A stretch of 64,000 nucleotides of DNA from contig NZ_FOYP01000002.1 in NCBI RefSeq assembly GCF_900115105.1, forward strand, positions 434,001 through 498,000. Direction: 5' to 3'. How positions within the stretch are numbered: the stretch's first letter is position 1; every line of letters starts with the position of its first letter. A program made the translations under genes and the position numbers. Of the stretch, positions 9,669 through 18,480 are shown piece after piece. The notes beneath the pieces are model-generated. The model worked only from the letters and a program-made list of their open reading frames with translations, made no database searches and was not told the origin of the DNA. Source of the DNA: Yoonia tamlensis. GTDB lineage: Bacteria > Pseudomonadota > Alphaproteobacteria > Rhodobacterales > Rhodobacteraceae.

Positions 9669-11001
9669 GGGTGAGCCCTTCGACAAGCAGCGACGGCACC
9701 ACCCGCGACAGATGCGCGCGCCCGTCATTTGCGGGGGTAATCGACATCAGCATGTCGCGCAGGTTGCCCGCGACGGTGCATTCATTCACCGCATAGGTGA
9801 TTTCACCGTTTTCAACCCAAAACCCCGATGCCCCGCGCGAATAATCGCCCGTGTTGGGGTTGATCGTGGATCCGATCATCGACGTGACCAGCAACCCTGT
9901 GCCCATCTGTTTGATCAGATCATTGCGGGACTGGTCCCCTTGGGTCAGGGCAATGTTTGTCAGGCTCGGATTTGGTGGCGCGCCCGTGCCGCGCGCGGCA
10001 TTTGCGGTGCTTTGCAGCCCCAATTGGCGCGCGGTAGCAAGGTCGAGCGTCCAGCCCGTCAAAACCCCGTCATCGACAATCGCGCGCTGTGATGTTGGCA
10101 GGCCTTCGGCATCGAACAGTTTTGATCCGGTGACGCGGGCGCGGTGCGGGTTTTCGATGACCGACAGCCCCTTGGGCAGCACCTGTTCACCGCGCGCATT
10201 GCGCAGCCAGCTGGACCCGCGCGCGATCATCATGCCGTTGGTTGCTTGCAACAAATGGCCGATCAGCCCGCTGGCGATGCGTTCGTCAAACAACACCGGA
10301 TAGGCACCGGTTTTGGGTTTGCGCGCGCCACTACGTTCGACTGCGCGGGCTGCTGCGATTGTGCCGATTTCATCGGCGTCGCGCAGATCGGCCTGAAACA
10401 CACGGCTGTCGTAATCATAGTCACGTTCCATCGCGGCACCTGTGCCGCTGATCGCAACACATGAAAGCCCGCTGTCGGTGCGTGCGTAGCCTGCGGAAAA
10501 TCCGTTGGTGGCCGACAGATGAATGCGGCGGCGGCTGTACCCTGCTGATGCGGATTGTACCTGGCTGATGCCCTTGTTGCGCAGGGCGGCGGCCTCGGCC
10601 CTTGCGGCGGTGTCTTGCAATGCGGCAGGGTCTGGCTCTTGGCTGGGATCAAATAATTCCAACCGCGCGGTTTCAAGATCGGTCGCCAGTTGCGCAGGGT
10701 CCGCCAGACCCGCGTATGGGTCTTCGGGCGCTTCTTTGGCCATTGCAACGGCGCGTTCGGCAACTTGGATCAAAGTATCCGGTTTGGTGTCGGATGATGA
10801 CACACATGCCTGCCGCTGCCCGACAAAGACGCGTAGGCCGATATCCACGCCTTCGGACCGTTCTGCATGTTCAAGCGCACCTGCGCGCACATCAATCGAC
10901 ACGGATGTGCCGTCCACTGCAATCGCATCGGCGCTATCTGCACCTGCGCGGCGGGCCGCATCCAAAAGCTGCTGGGTCAGGTCGGAAAGTGGCTGGGTCA
11001 T
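9655..11001 (-). CDS. pmbA: TldE/PmbA family metalloprotease subunit
   Basis: A 448-residue PmbA (TldE) family protein, partner of TldD in the heterodimeric protease that matures some modified peptides and degrades CcdA-type antitoxins. The C-terminal block (NTGDYSRGASGFWVENGEI, then a conserved Asn-Glu-Cys) is diagnostic. As expected for TldE, there is no HExxxH zinc motif; that lies in TldD, which is not in the window. The ATG at 11001 (MTQPLSDLTQ) is preferred over 11022. It overlaps cysQ and heads the lipid A/Kdo-linked run. Confidence 0.9.
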   Translation of the reverse strand: MTQPLSDLTQQLLDAARRAGADSADAIAVDGTSVSIDVRAGALEHAERSEGVDIGLRVFVGQRQACVSSSDTKPDTLIQVAERAVAMAKEAPEDPYAGLADPAQLATDLETARLELFDPSQEPDPAALQDTAARAEAAALRNKGISQVQSASAGYSRRRIHLSATNGFSAGYARTDSGLSCVAISGTGAAMERDYDYDSRVFQADLRDADEIGTIAAARAVERSGARKPKTGAYPVLFDERIASGLIGHLLQATNGMMIARGSSWLRNARGEQVLPKGLSVIENPHRARVTGSKLFDAEGLPTSQRAIVDDGVLTGWTLDLATARQLGLQSTANAARGTGAPPNPSLTNIALTQGDQSRNDLIKQMGTGLLVTSMIGSTINPNTGDYSRGASGFWVENGEITYAVNECTVAGNLRDMLMSITPANDGRAHLSRVVPSLLVEGLTLAGD

Positions 11002-11053
11002 CGGCAATCCTTTGTTCCCCATGACCTAATGCGCCGCGCCTAATGCTGCAAGC

Positions 11054-12577
11054 CTATCTGATACGCTCGCCGTTCACATGCACGCTGCCTGTCTCATCAA
11101 TTTCGACGGCAGTGGTCAGCGTTCCGTTGCCATCATCGCGCGAGAACATACCAACCGCCATGCGCATGCCAAAGGCTTCGTCGGCGTCCAGCAGGTCCAT
11201 GGCGATCAATGTATCAAGCAGTTCATGCACACCCGACATCGTCGCGCCCGCGGCACCTGTCGGGCGCGGAATACCGTCAAAGGTATCCAGATCAGCCATG
11301 TCAAAGGTAAACGCACCCGTCGCCGCAATCGCTGCACCCGCGCCGGAAATGTCAAAGCTGTTAAGCTGTAATTCATGCAGCGCGACAGGGTTTTGCTGGA
11401 TCATCAACGCGTCTTCGACATTCAGAAAGTCGAGCCATTCAATCGGTGACGAAACACCTGCGGTCAGATCAATTGCAATGTTCATCGGATCGCGGGCGAT
11501 GGTCATTTCCGGGTTAAGCCGCGCCCATGTTTCATCGGCAATGGTAATGTTATTTCCGTTCAGGCGCACAGCAGCAGTTTGTGGTGCATCTGACGCCAGA
11601 ACCGGAGCCTGCACATCCACCGTGGCGCGGTCGAATGCAAATTTGCCGCCCCAGTCTGAAGTGAACGCGTCTAAGATCAATACGTCCGCGTCATCGACAG
11701 TGATACCAATGCTGATACCGTCTTGCGACAGATCCAAACGGGATTCTGCTGCGCCTCTTGTGACTTCAAATTCATAGCTGGGCCGCCCGTTAAAGAACGT
11801 CGTTTCCTTGGTCGACAAGGACGCGCTTTGATAGATGATTTGGGTCGCAAGCCCCGCGCGCAAAGCCGCCGTCAAATTCAGCGCATCAAGCCCGATCTTG
11901 GGGATCGTCATGCTGAATTGAACGTCTTCTGCGCCAAAATGATCTTCGGATTGTGAACTAACACCGTCAAATCCCTCATCATCGAAAACCAAATGAGAAG
12001 GCAGTGAAGCGGTGCTATTGCGAATTTCAAACTGCGCGCCGTCAGAAACAGTGGTTGTCGCGGTAAAGCCTTCGCTGGACATATCAAAGGTCATTTCAGA
12101 GGATACGTCATACATCACATCCTGTGTCCGGATGGATGCGAATATCTCTGTCGGGCCGCTTGATTGTGTATAGGTTATTTGCTTTGGCGTGCCGCTGGCT
12201 GTGGTTTGGAACGCTTCGGCCTGTACGGTTATGTCCAAGGTCATCACGACCCCGAGCGATCCGTCAAAATCGGCGACTGCGTCATAATCCATTGTCTTGG
12301 GGGTGATGATCGTAACGGTTCCGTCTGTTTCTTCTACCATTGTCATTGGTGGTGCAGCCATGCGGAATGTCCCGAAATACATGGGAAACGCATAGGAAAC
12401 CGCGACATTTTCATAGAAAACAAAGTTATCTGTGCGCGAAATATCCGCATCGAGCGAAATGCCCAAAACGTCCAATAGCGCGCTTTGGCTCGCCCAGACA
12501 TCATCAGCGGTAATATCAGCGATTGCGGGTGCGCCGATAACGGCAAGGATGGCGGGCAGGGAATAGCGGCGTGTCAC
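11054..12577 (-). CDS. DUF2125 paralogue 1 (exported)
   Basis: A 507-residue exported protein of the Rhodobacterales DUF2125 family. The start is taken as GTG 12577 because paralogue 2 starts at the equivalent GTG (AGGA 6 bases before in both); the open frame runs to 12601. The signal peptide ends at PAIAD, followed by ITADDVWASQ, the family N-terminus. The rest is beta-rich. The C-terminus (IDETGSVHVNGERIR) is the most divergent of the three paralogues. No terminator separates it from pmbA, so it may feed that operon. Function unknown. Confidence 0.82.
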   Translation of the reverse strand: MTRRYSLPAILAVIGAPAIADITADDVWASQSALLDVLGISLDADISRTDNFVFYENVAVSYAFPMYFGTFRMAAPPMTMVEETDGTVTIITPKTMDYDAVADFDGSLGVVMTLDITVQAEAFQTTASGTPKQITYTQSSGPTEIFASIRTQDVMYDVSSEMTFDMSSEGFTATTTVSDGAQFEIRNSTASLPSHLVFDDEGFDGVSSQSEDHFGAEDVQFSMTIPKIGLDALNLTAALRAGLATQIIYQSASLSTKETTFFNGRPSYEFEVTRGAAESRLDLSQDGISIGITVDDADVLILDAFTSDWGGKFAFDRATVDVQAPVLASDAPQTAAVRLNGNNITIADETWARLNPEMTIARDPMNIAIDLTAGVSSPIEWLDFLNVEDALMIQQNPVALHELQLNSFDISGAGAAIAATGAFTFDMADLDTFDGIPRPTGAAGATMSGVHELLDTLIAMDLLDADEAFGMRMAVGMFSRDDGNGTLTTAVEIDETGSVHVNGERIR

Positions 12578-12600
12578 GAAAAATCCTATGATTACAAACA

Positions 12601-12631
12601 AAAAAGGGCGCGCTGGTTGCCCGGCGCGCCC
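12601..12631 (-). terminator. Terminator after DUF2125 paralogue 2
   Basis: Read on the minus strand, GGGCGCGC pairs with GCGCGCCC (12606-12613 with 12624-12631) around a GGGCAACC-containing loop and ends in TTTTT. The hairpin closely resembles the one after paralogue 3, so the terminator seems to have been duplicated with the gene. Confidence 0.8.
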
Positions 12632-12651
12632 TGCGGTTGCAACTATGGCGG

Positions 12652-14184
12652 CTATTTCACGCGTTGTCCATTCACGTGAACCTGCCCTTGGCCATCCACC
12701 TCTAGGGTGGTTTCAAGCTGGTCTTCGCCGGTTGTCTGCGCAAACATGCCGATCATCATGCGCGGACCCATGACCTGTTCTTCGGGGACAAGACCGATGG
12801 CAATCAGCTTGTCGATTAGCTGGTTCAAGCCGTTAAGTTTTACCTCTGCCTGACCTTCGGGGCGTGGAATGCCGCCAAATGATTGCAGATCGGTCATATC
12901 GAACGCAAACGCGCCCGTTGCCGCAAGCAACGCGCCAACACCAGAGATATCAAAGGCATCAATGCGCAGTTCATGCAATTCAACGGGGAACTGCAGGGCC
13001 ATCAGTTCGTTTTCGATGTTCAGAACATCAAGCCATTCGACATTATGGGTCACACCGGCCGACAGATCGATGTTCATTGCGATTGGATCGCGGTCAAGCG
13101 CCTGATCGGGGTCGACCATGTTCCAGATATTTTCGGAAATGGTGAGATCATCAAAGGCAATGTGATAACGCGCGGTTTGGGCCGTGTCCGATTTAAGCAG
13201 CGGGATGATGATGTCAGCCACAGTGGCACCGACCAAAATATCGATCGCGCCGGGAATTCCCGCCATCTGGGTCGCTTGGGTTTCCTGGACTGAAATCTCG
13301 CAGCCTTCACCGATTCCGGAAAACACCAGCCCTTGATCGGAAAGACCAAAATCATAGGTCGCCGGCCCGCAACGGTGCGCAAGGGCCATGATCGTTTGGC
13401 CGTTCGCCATTGTGACCTGTTCGGCTTGCACAGATTCTGTTGTTTGCGTGCTTTGCATGAACATGCCCGCGCGTAACGCAGGGGCGAGGTTCAACAGATC
13501 AAACCCTTCGGCAGGGAGCGCGGCGTTTGTGGATGCCTGCATGCGGCCGACATTGGATTTGTTGGTTGATTGCCCTTCGCCAAAATCTGTAACGGTTTCA
13601 TATGTCATTGGTTCTATAACATATTCAGAGCTGATCGTGATCATTTCGCCTTCGGTGACTGTTGAAACGACCGTATGCCCGCCGCTGTTGACGGTGAAGC
13701 CGAAAACCATTTCGGCGACTTCGGGAAATATAGACGCTGATGTCAGGGACGCGGTTCCGGCGCCCGCGACGCTTTCATATGTGATCGTGCCCGGTTCGCC
13801 GCTGGCCGTCATCTGCATGTCCGATTGCTGCACGTTCATTGTAGCTTGGTACGGTTCTGCCCGGACCAGTGGTATTGCCGCCACCACCGTGTAATCCAGC
13901 GATTTCGGAAATTTCGTTGTGACGGTGCCATCAGCGTGGTCCTCCATCGTCATGGGGGGCATGCTGACCGAGATTTCACCAAATCCCATTGGCAGGGCAT
14001 AGGTCATGACCATATCGTTTACAAAAACGGTCGACCCTTCGCGGGTGCGATCCGCAGAGACCTGCAGCCCGAAAGCCGTAAAGAGCGCGTTCTGGTTTGC
14101 CCAAACATCATCAGCGGTGATGTCAGCAAATGCAGGGGTGCCGAGGGCGGCAATGATGGCGGGAAGGGCATAGCGATGGGTCAC
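12652..14184 (-). CDS. DUF2125 paralogue 2 (exported, mosaic)
   Basis: A 510-residue DUF2125 protein. The GTG start has AAGGA 7 bases upstream and opens a signal peptide (RYALPAIIAALGTPAFAD). The N-terminal and middle parts resemble paralogue 1 (ITADDVWAxQxAL, PPMTM, AATGAFxFDM, GIPRP). The last 60 residues are nearly identical to paralogue 3, with 29 consecutive identical residues starting at GLVPEEQVMGPRMMIGMFAQ. This pattern suggests recombination or gene conversion between the copies. Function unknown; probably periplasmic. Confidence 0.85.
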   Translation of the reverse strand: MTHRYALPAIIAALGTPAFADITADDVWANQNALFTAFGLQVSADRTREGSTVFVNDMVMTYALPMGFGEISVSMPPMTMEDHADGTVTTKFPKSLDYTVVAAIPLVRAEPYQATMNVQQSDMQMTASGEPGTITYESVAGAGTASLTSASIFPEVAEMVFGFTVNSGGHTVVSTVTEGEMITISSEYVIEPMTYETVTDFGEGQSTNKSNVGRMQASTNAALPAEGFDLLNLAPALRAGMFMQSTQTTESVQAEQVTMANGQTIMALAHRCGPATYDFGLSDQGLVFSGIGEGCEISVQETQATQMAGIPGAIDILVGATVADIIIPLLKSDTAQTARYHIAFDDLTISENIWNMVDPDQALDRDPIAMNIDLSAGVTHNVEWLDVLNIENELMALQFPVELHELRIDAFDISGVGALLAATGAFAFDMTDLQSFGGIPRPEGQAEVKLNGLNQLIDKLIAIGLVPEEQVMGPRMMIGMFAQTTGEDQLETTLEVDGQGQVHVNGQRVK

Positions 14185-14207
14185 GAATTATCCTTTGGCT
14201 TAAAAAC

Positions 14208-14236
14208 AAAAAGGCGCGTCGGTTGCCCGGCGCGCC
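14208..14236 (-). terminator. Terminator after DUF2125 paralogue 3
   Basis: On the minus strand GGCGCG (14236-14231) pairs with CGCGCC (14218-14213) around the same GGGCAACC-type loop as the 12601 hairpin, and a TTTTTG tract follows. Each of paralogues 2 and 3 is therefore probably a separate transcription unit. Confidence 0.75.
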
Positions 14237-14257
14237 CTTCATTGACATCTATGGCGC

Positions 14258-15757
14258 TTATTTTACGCGTTGTCCATTAACGAGAACATGACCTTCGCCA
14301 TTCACCTCTAGGGCGGTTTCAAGCTGATCCTCGCCGGTGGTTTGTGCGAACATGCCGATCATCATGCGTGGGCCCATGACCTGTTCTTCGGGGACCAGAC
14401 CCATGGCGATCAGATTGTCGATCAGCTGGTTCAGGCCGTTGACCTTGATCGCAACTTCGCCTTCGGGGCGTGGCAATGGCGCAAATGTCTGCGTATCTGT
14501 CGGATCAAAGGTGAAATCACCCGCACCGGTGACAGCGGCACCAGCAACAGATACGTTCAGCGTATCAAGCGACAACGTGTTCAGTTCAAACGGAAGGTTG
14601 CCAGGCGAAAGCGTGGCTTGTTCCGCAGGGTTCATCATATTGATCATTGGCTGGGCGGTGCCGGACAATGCGATCTGCAATGTCGCAGGATCATGTGGCA
14701 ATACGCCGCCCGCGTCGATCATGCTCCAGATCATTTCATTGATGGCCATATCAACCAGTGAAATGCTTGCACGGAAGTTTTCAGGCTTGTCGGATTTGCC
14801 AAGCGGCATTTCAATACCAATGCCATATTCCGCGAAGGAAAGTTCAATCGGGAACGGCACTTCGGAACCGGTGGCTGCTACTGCAACATCTTTTGCGGAA
14901 ACGTCATAGGCAACCGCAGCGCTGTTTGCCGCGATGGCGAATTGTGTCGTGCCCATTGTGATCGAACCTGCGATCTGGTCACCGTCGGCGTTGACATCAA
15001 AAATGTAATCCGCGCCTTCGACGGTATAGCCGCCATCAATTGCAAAGCCGTTCGCAAATAGCATTTCGGGGTCTTCGAAATCGGCATCAAGCGGCATCGC
15101 CACGGTTGCGAGCATGTTCATACCGGTGATCTTGCCGCCGCCGGTCACATATTCGCCTTCACCACCGGGGATCTGGATATCAACCAGCAGATCCATCGAA
15201 GCGATGCTCATGTCATAGCCAACAGTCAGCAGGTCGGTTTTGGTGGTAGTGTAATTACCGGCAAGATCATTCAATGTGATCACCGCGTCGCCGGTAAATG
15301 TCATGCCACCGTCAACAATATCCTTGAGCCCGATAGAAATGCTGTCGGCGGACATTTCATAGGTCATTGCATCGGCGTCACCGGAAACGACCAGTTCAAG
15401 ACCGGCGTTAATAGCTTCGAGCGTGATAACCACACCGCCTTCGGGCGTCATCGTGATCGGGTAGGATTCGGACATCGTCACAACAACCGATCCGCCGTCT
15501 TCGGTAAAGCGGATTTCGTCGATGCTGTAGTTGGTGCTTATCTCGGGGGATTGCGCCGTGACGGAAAGCCCGCTCACAACCAATGTGTCGCCGGACATTT
15601 CTTCTGATTCGATGATGATGTCTGTTTCTGCAAACATGCCCATCTGTTCTTTCCAGCTGTCCCAGACTTCTTGGGCTGTGACATCAGCATGTGCGGCGCC
15701 ACCGGCAACCAATGCAGAAACACAAACGGCGCTGCGCAATTTCATTGAATAGTTCAT
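14258..15757 (-). CDS. DUF2125 paralogue 3 (exported)
   Basis: A 499-residue member of the same family. AAAGGG lies 7 bases before the ATG at 15757; MKLRSAVCVSALVAGGAAHAD is the signal peptide, followed by VTAQEVWDSWKEQMG, which is closest to single-copy DUF2125 proteins of related genomes as I recall them. Negatively charged and beta-rich. It differs from paralogues 1 and 2 in the middle (FTFDPTDTQTFAPLPRP) but shares its C-terminus with paralogue 2. It is the first gene of the three in transcription order. Function unknown. Confidence 0.85.
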   Translation of the reverse strand: MNYSMKLRSAVCVSALVAGGAAHADVTAQEVWDSWKEQMGMFAETDIIIESEEMSGDTLVVSGLSVTAQSPEISTNYSIDEIRFTEDGGSVVVTMSESYPITMTPEGGVVITLEAINAGLELVVSGDADAMTYEMSADSISIGLKDIVDGGMTFTGDAVITLNDLAGNYTTTKTDLLTVGYDMSIASMDLLVDIQIPGGEGEYVTGGGKITGMNMLATVAMPLDADFEDPEMLFANGFAIDGGYTVEGADYIFDVNADGDQIAGSITMGTTQFAIAANSAAVAYDVSAKDVAVAATGSEVPFPIELSFAEYGIGIEMPLGKSDKPENFRASISLVDMAINEMIWSMIDAGGVLPHDPATLQIALSGTAQPMINMMNPAEQATLSPGNLPFELNTLSLDTLNVSVAGAAVTGAGDFTFDPTDTQTFAPLPRPEGEVAIKVNGLNQLIDNLIAMGLVPEEQVMGPRMMIGMFAQTTGEDQLETALEVNGEGHVLVNGQRVK

Positions 15758-15875
15758 TCCAATTCCCTTTCGTTGTAATCAGTCCCGATTCTTGTGCGGT
15801 AGGGGCAAGTCGTGCCACTGTTCGGGTATCGAACATTAGCTTAATCACCAAAATTGCGTATCGGAAGGGATCGCC

Positions 15876-16634
15876 GTGAAAAATATGGATTTGGTCGGGA
15901 AAACCCTACTTATTACTGGCGCAAGCAGGGGTATTGGCGCCGCAACCGCCCGTGAATTTGCCGCACGCGGTGCAAATGTCGCGCTTGTCGCGCGCAGCAC
16001 GGATGAAATCGCGGTGATCGCGGGGGAAATCGGGGAAAAGGCGCTGGCGATTCCTTGTGATGTGTCGCGCCATGCCGAAATAGAGGCCGCCGTGAACGCG
16101 ACCGCGCAGACATTCGGCGGGCTGGATATTTTGATCAACAACGCGGGCGTTGTGGACCCGATCGGTGATCTGGCCGATGCCGACCCCGATGCATGGGCGC
16201 GTGCGATTGATATCAATCTCAAGGGTGTGATGTACGGGATGCGCGCAGCACTTCCGGGCATGATTGCCCAAGGACACGGCACGATCATCAATATATCATC
16301 CGGCGCAGCCCACGGTCCCGTCGAAGGCTGGACGGCCTATTGCAGTTCCAAGGCGGGGGCGTTCATGTTGACCCGTGGGGCAGATCTGGAAAACCGCGCC
16401 AAGGGCGTACGGATCCTGGGTCTTTCGCCGGGGACCGTGGCGACACAGATGCAGCGCACGATCAAGGCTTCGGGGGTGAACGCGGTCAGCCAACTTGACT
16501 GGTCCGATCACATCCCGCCCGAATGGCCTGCAAAAACGCTCGCTTGGATGTGTACCCCCGCGGCAGATACCTATCTGGGGCAGGACGTCAGCCTGCGCGA
16601 ACAATCAATCCGCGAACAGGTCGGGCTGGTATGA
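15876..16634 (+). CDS. Short-chain dehydrogenase/reductase (SDR)
   Basis: A 252-residue classical SDR. The NAD(P)-binding TGASRGIG is near residue 14, NNAGVV follows, and the catalytic Ser-Tyr-Lys set is in NISSGAAHG and YCSSK. Substrate unknown. The start is a GTG at 15876 with AAGGGA upstream; an ATG three codons later is possible. It overlaps the following crotonase gene by four bases (ATGA), so the two and the next flavoprotein form one operon. Confidence 0.9.
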   Translation: MKNMDLVGKTLLITGASRGIGAATAREFAARGANVALVARSTDEIAVIAGEIGEKALAIPCDVSRHAEIEAAVNATAQTFGGLDILINNAGVVDPIGDLADADPDAWARAIDINLKGVMYGMRAALPGMIAQGHGTIINISSGAAHGPVEGWTAYCSSKAGAFMLTRGADLENRAKGVRILGLSPGTVATQMQRTIKASGVNAVSQLDWSDHIPPEWPAKTLAWMCTPAADTYLGQDVSLREQSIREQVGLV

Positions 16635-17263
16635 TCCGATACGCAGTCACCGGCGATCTGTGGCGCATAACCATTGACCGCCCCGAAAAGGCGGGCGCGT
16701 TGACCCGCGATATGCTGGCTGAACTGGCCGAAATCGCGCAGCGTGCGACCCCCGCAAAAGCTGTGGTTTTTACCGGAACAGGCACTGTTTTTAGTGCGGG
16801 CGCCGATCTTGATCAGGCGCGCGCGGGGCTGGCGGTCGATCCGGTCTGGGAACAGTTGTCTAATGCTGTGGCCGCGCTGCCCGGCCTGACGGTTGCCGCG
16901 CTAAACGGGACTGTGGCTGGCGGGGCGATGGGCATGGTTCTGGCCTGTGATCTGCGGATTGCGGTGCCGGAGGCAAAATTCTTTTATCCGGTGATGAAGC
17001 TTGGTTATTTGCCGCAGCCGTCTGATCCGGCACGGTTGGCCGCACTTGTCGGGCCGGCGCGTGCCAAGATGATCCTGATGGCAGGCCAAAAGATCACGGC
17101 CCAAGAGGCGCTGCAATGGGGGCTGGTTGATCGCATCGTGCCAGCCGACGCGCTGCCCGACGCGGTTGATACGCTGACCCGCGATGTCATGGCAGCACAG
17201 CCTGCCCATATCGCACGGATCAAAGCCATGGTTCCGGCACAGCGCGGCGGTCTTGCAACGTGA
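16631..17263 (+). CDS. Enoyl-CoA hydratase/isomerase (crotonase) family protein, short and atypical
   Basis: A 210-residue crotonase-fold protein. FSAGADLDQA is the first oxyanion-hole segment, and AALNGTVAGGAMGMVLACDLRIA carries the GG motif. The protein is about 45 residues shorter than typical enoyl-CoA hydratases and ends soon after the catalytic core. In the segment where hydratases carry their catalytic glutamates it reads FFYPVMKLGYLPQPSDPARL, with no Glu, so hydration may not be its reaction. The frame is open to 16523, but the ATG at 16631 overlaps the SDR stop. The stop overlaps the next start (GTGA). Confidence 0.82.
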   Translation: MIRYAVTGDLWRITIDRPEKAGALTRDMLAELAEIAQRATPAKAVVFTGTGTVFSAGADLDQARAGLAVDPVWEQLSNAVAALPGLTVAALNGTVAGGAMGMVLACDLRIAVPEAKFFYPVMKLGYLPQPSDPARLAALVGPARAKMILMAGQKITAQEALQWGLVDRIVPADALPDAVDTLTRDVMAAQPAHIARIKAMVPAQRGGLAT

Positions 17264-18426
17264 CAGATGCGCTGGTGATTGGGGCGGGCCCTGCCGGATT
17301 AATGGCTGCCGAAGCGCTGGGCAAAGCTGGGTTTGCGGTGACGATTGCCGATGCAATGCCGTCGGTCGGGCGCAAATTCCTGATGGCGGGAAAGTCGGGT
17401 CTGAACCTGACCAAAATGGAACCAATGGATGATTTTCTGGCGGCCTTTGGTGCTGCACCGCCGCAGTTGCGTGCCGCGCTGGCAGATTTTGGCCCCGATG
17501 CGGTGGCGGATTGGGCAAAGGGACTGGGCCAGCCCTGTTTTGCCGGATCAACCGGACGGCTGTTTCCGGTCGCCATGAAAGCATCGCCATTGCTGCGCGC
17601 ATGGCTTGCGCGGCTTGACGGTTTGGGCGTGAAACTGCGCACGCGCTGGCACTGGCAAGGCTGGCAGGAAAACGTGGCGGTTTTTGATACGCCCGCAGGG
17701 CGGCAGACCGTGTCTGCCAAGGTCACAATCCTTGCGCTGGGTGGGGCGAGTTGGGCAAAGTTAGGGTCGAATGGTGCATGGGTGCAGCATTTCGCGGCAG
17801 ATGATCTTGCCCCGTTTGCGCCGGCGAATATGGGGATACTGGTTGACTGGTCGGATCACATGCAGCGCCACTTTGGCGCGCCCGTCAAGGCGGTCAAGCT
17901 GACGGCTGGTGCGCAAGAAACACGCGGGGAATGCGTGATTTCCGCGCGCGGGCTGGAAGGTGGCGGGATATATATGCTGTCGCGGGCGCTGCGCACGGGC
18001 GCAGATTTACATGTTGACTTGCTGCCCGATTGGCCGCTGGCGCGCGTGCGCGCGGCATTGTCGAAACCGCGCGGCAAAACCAGTCTTTCCAATCATCTGC
18101 GCAAGGTGCTGAAGCTTGATCCGGTGCGGATTGCGCTAATGTCCGAATTTGGCCGCCCGTTTCCCGATGACATCGCGCCCCTGATCAAATCGCTGCCCGT
18201 TGCACATCGCGGCCCGCGCCCGATGGACGAGGCGATATCAACCGCTGGCGGATTGCGTTTTGATGCGCTGACCACAGGGTTTATGCTGCGCAATCGTCCG
18301 GGCGTGTTTTGCGCAGGCGAAATGCTTGATTGGGAAGCACCGACAGGCGGTTATCTGATCACGGCGTGTCTGGCTACCGGTGCAAAAGCTGCACAGGGCG
18401 CAAGAGAATACGCAGCAGGGCTGTAG
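17260..18426 (+). CDS. TIGR03862-type FAD-dependent flavoprotein (HI0933-like)
   Basis: A 388-residue flavoprotein. VIGAGPAGLMAAEALGKAGF is the FAD-binding Rossmann motif, GRKFLMAGKSGLNLTK the HI0933/TIGR03862 signature, and GVFCAGEMLDWEAPTGGYL the C-terminal FAD motif that includes the usual GGY. Its biochemical role is not established; related family members are annotated only as NAD(P)/FAD-dependent oxidoreductases. It starts at a GTG overlapping the crotonase stop, so it is translationally coupled to the SDR-crotonase pair. Confidence 0.88.
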   Translation: MTDALVIGAGPAGLMAAEALGKAGFAVTIADAMPSVGRKFLMAGKSGLNLTKMEPMDDFLAAFGAAPPQLRAALADFGPDAVADWAKGLGQPCFAGSTGRLFPVAMKASPLLRAWLARLDGLGVKLRTRWHWQGWQENVAVFDTPAGRQTVSAKVTILALGGASWAKLGSNGAWVQHFAADDLAPFAPANMGILVDWSDHMQRHFGAPVKAVKLTAGAQETRGECVISARGLEGGGIYMLSRALRTGADLHVDLLPDWPLARVRAALSKPRGKTSLSNHLRKVLKLDPVRIALMSEFGRPFPDDIAPLIKSLPVAHRGPRPMDEAISTAGGLRFDALTTGFMLRNRPGVFCAGEMLDWEAPTGGYLITACLATGAKAAQGAREYAAGL

Positions 18427-18480
18427 CATTCTTTCGGGCGGCGGGTTAGACACGCTTAACGCCAGTACGGAGTACCGATT

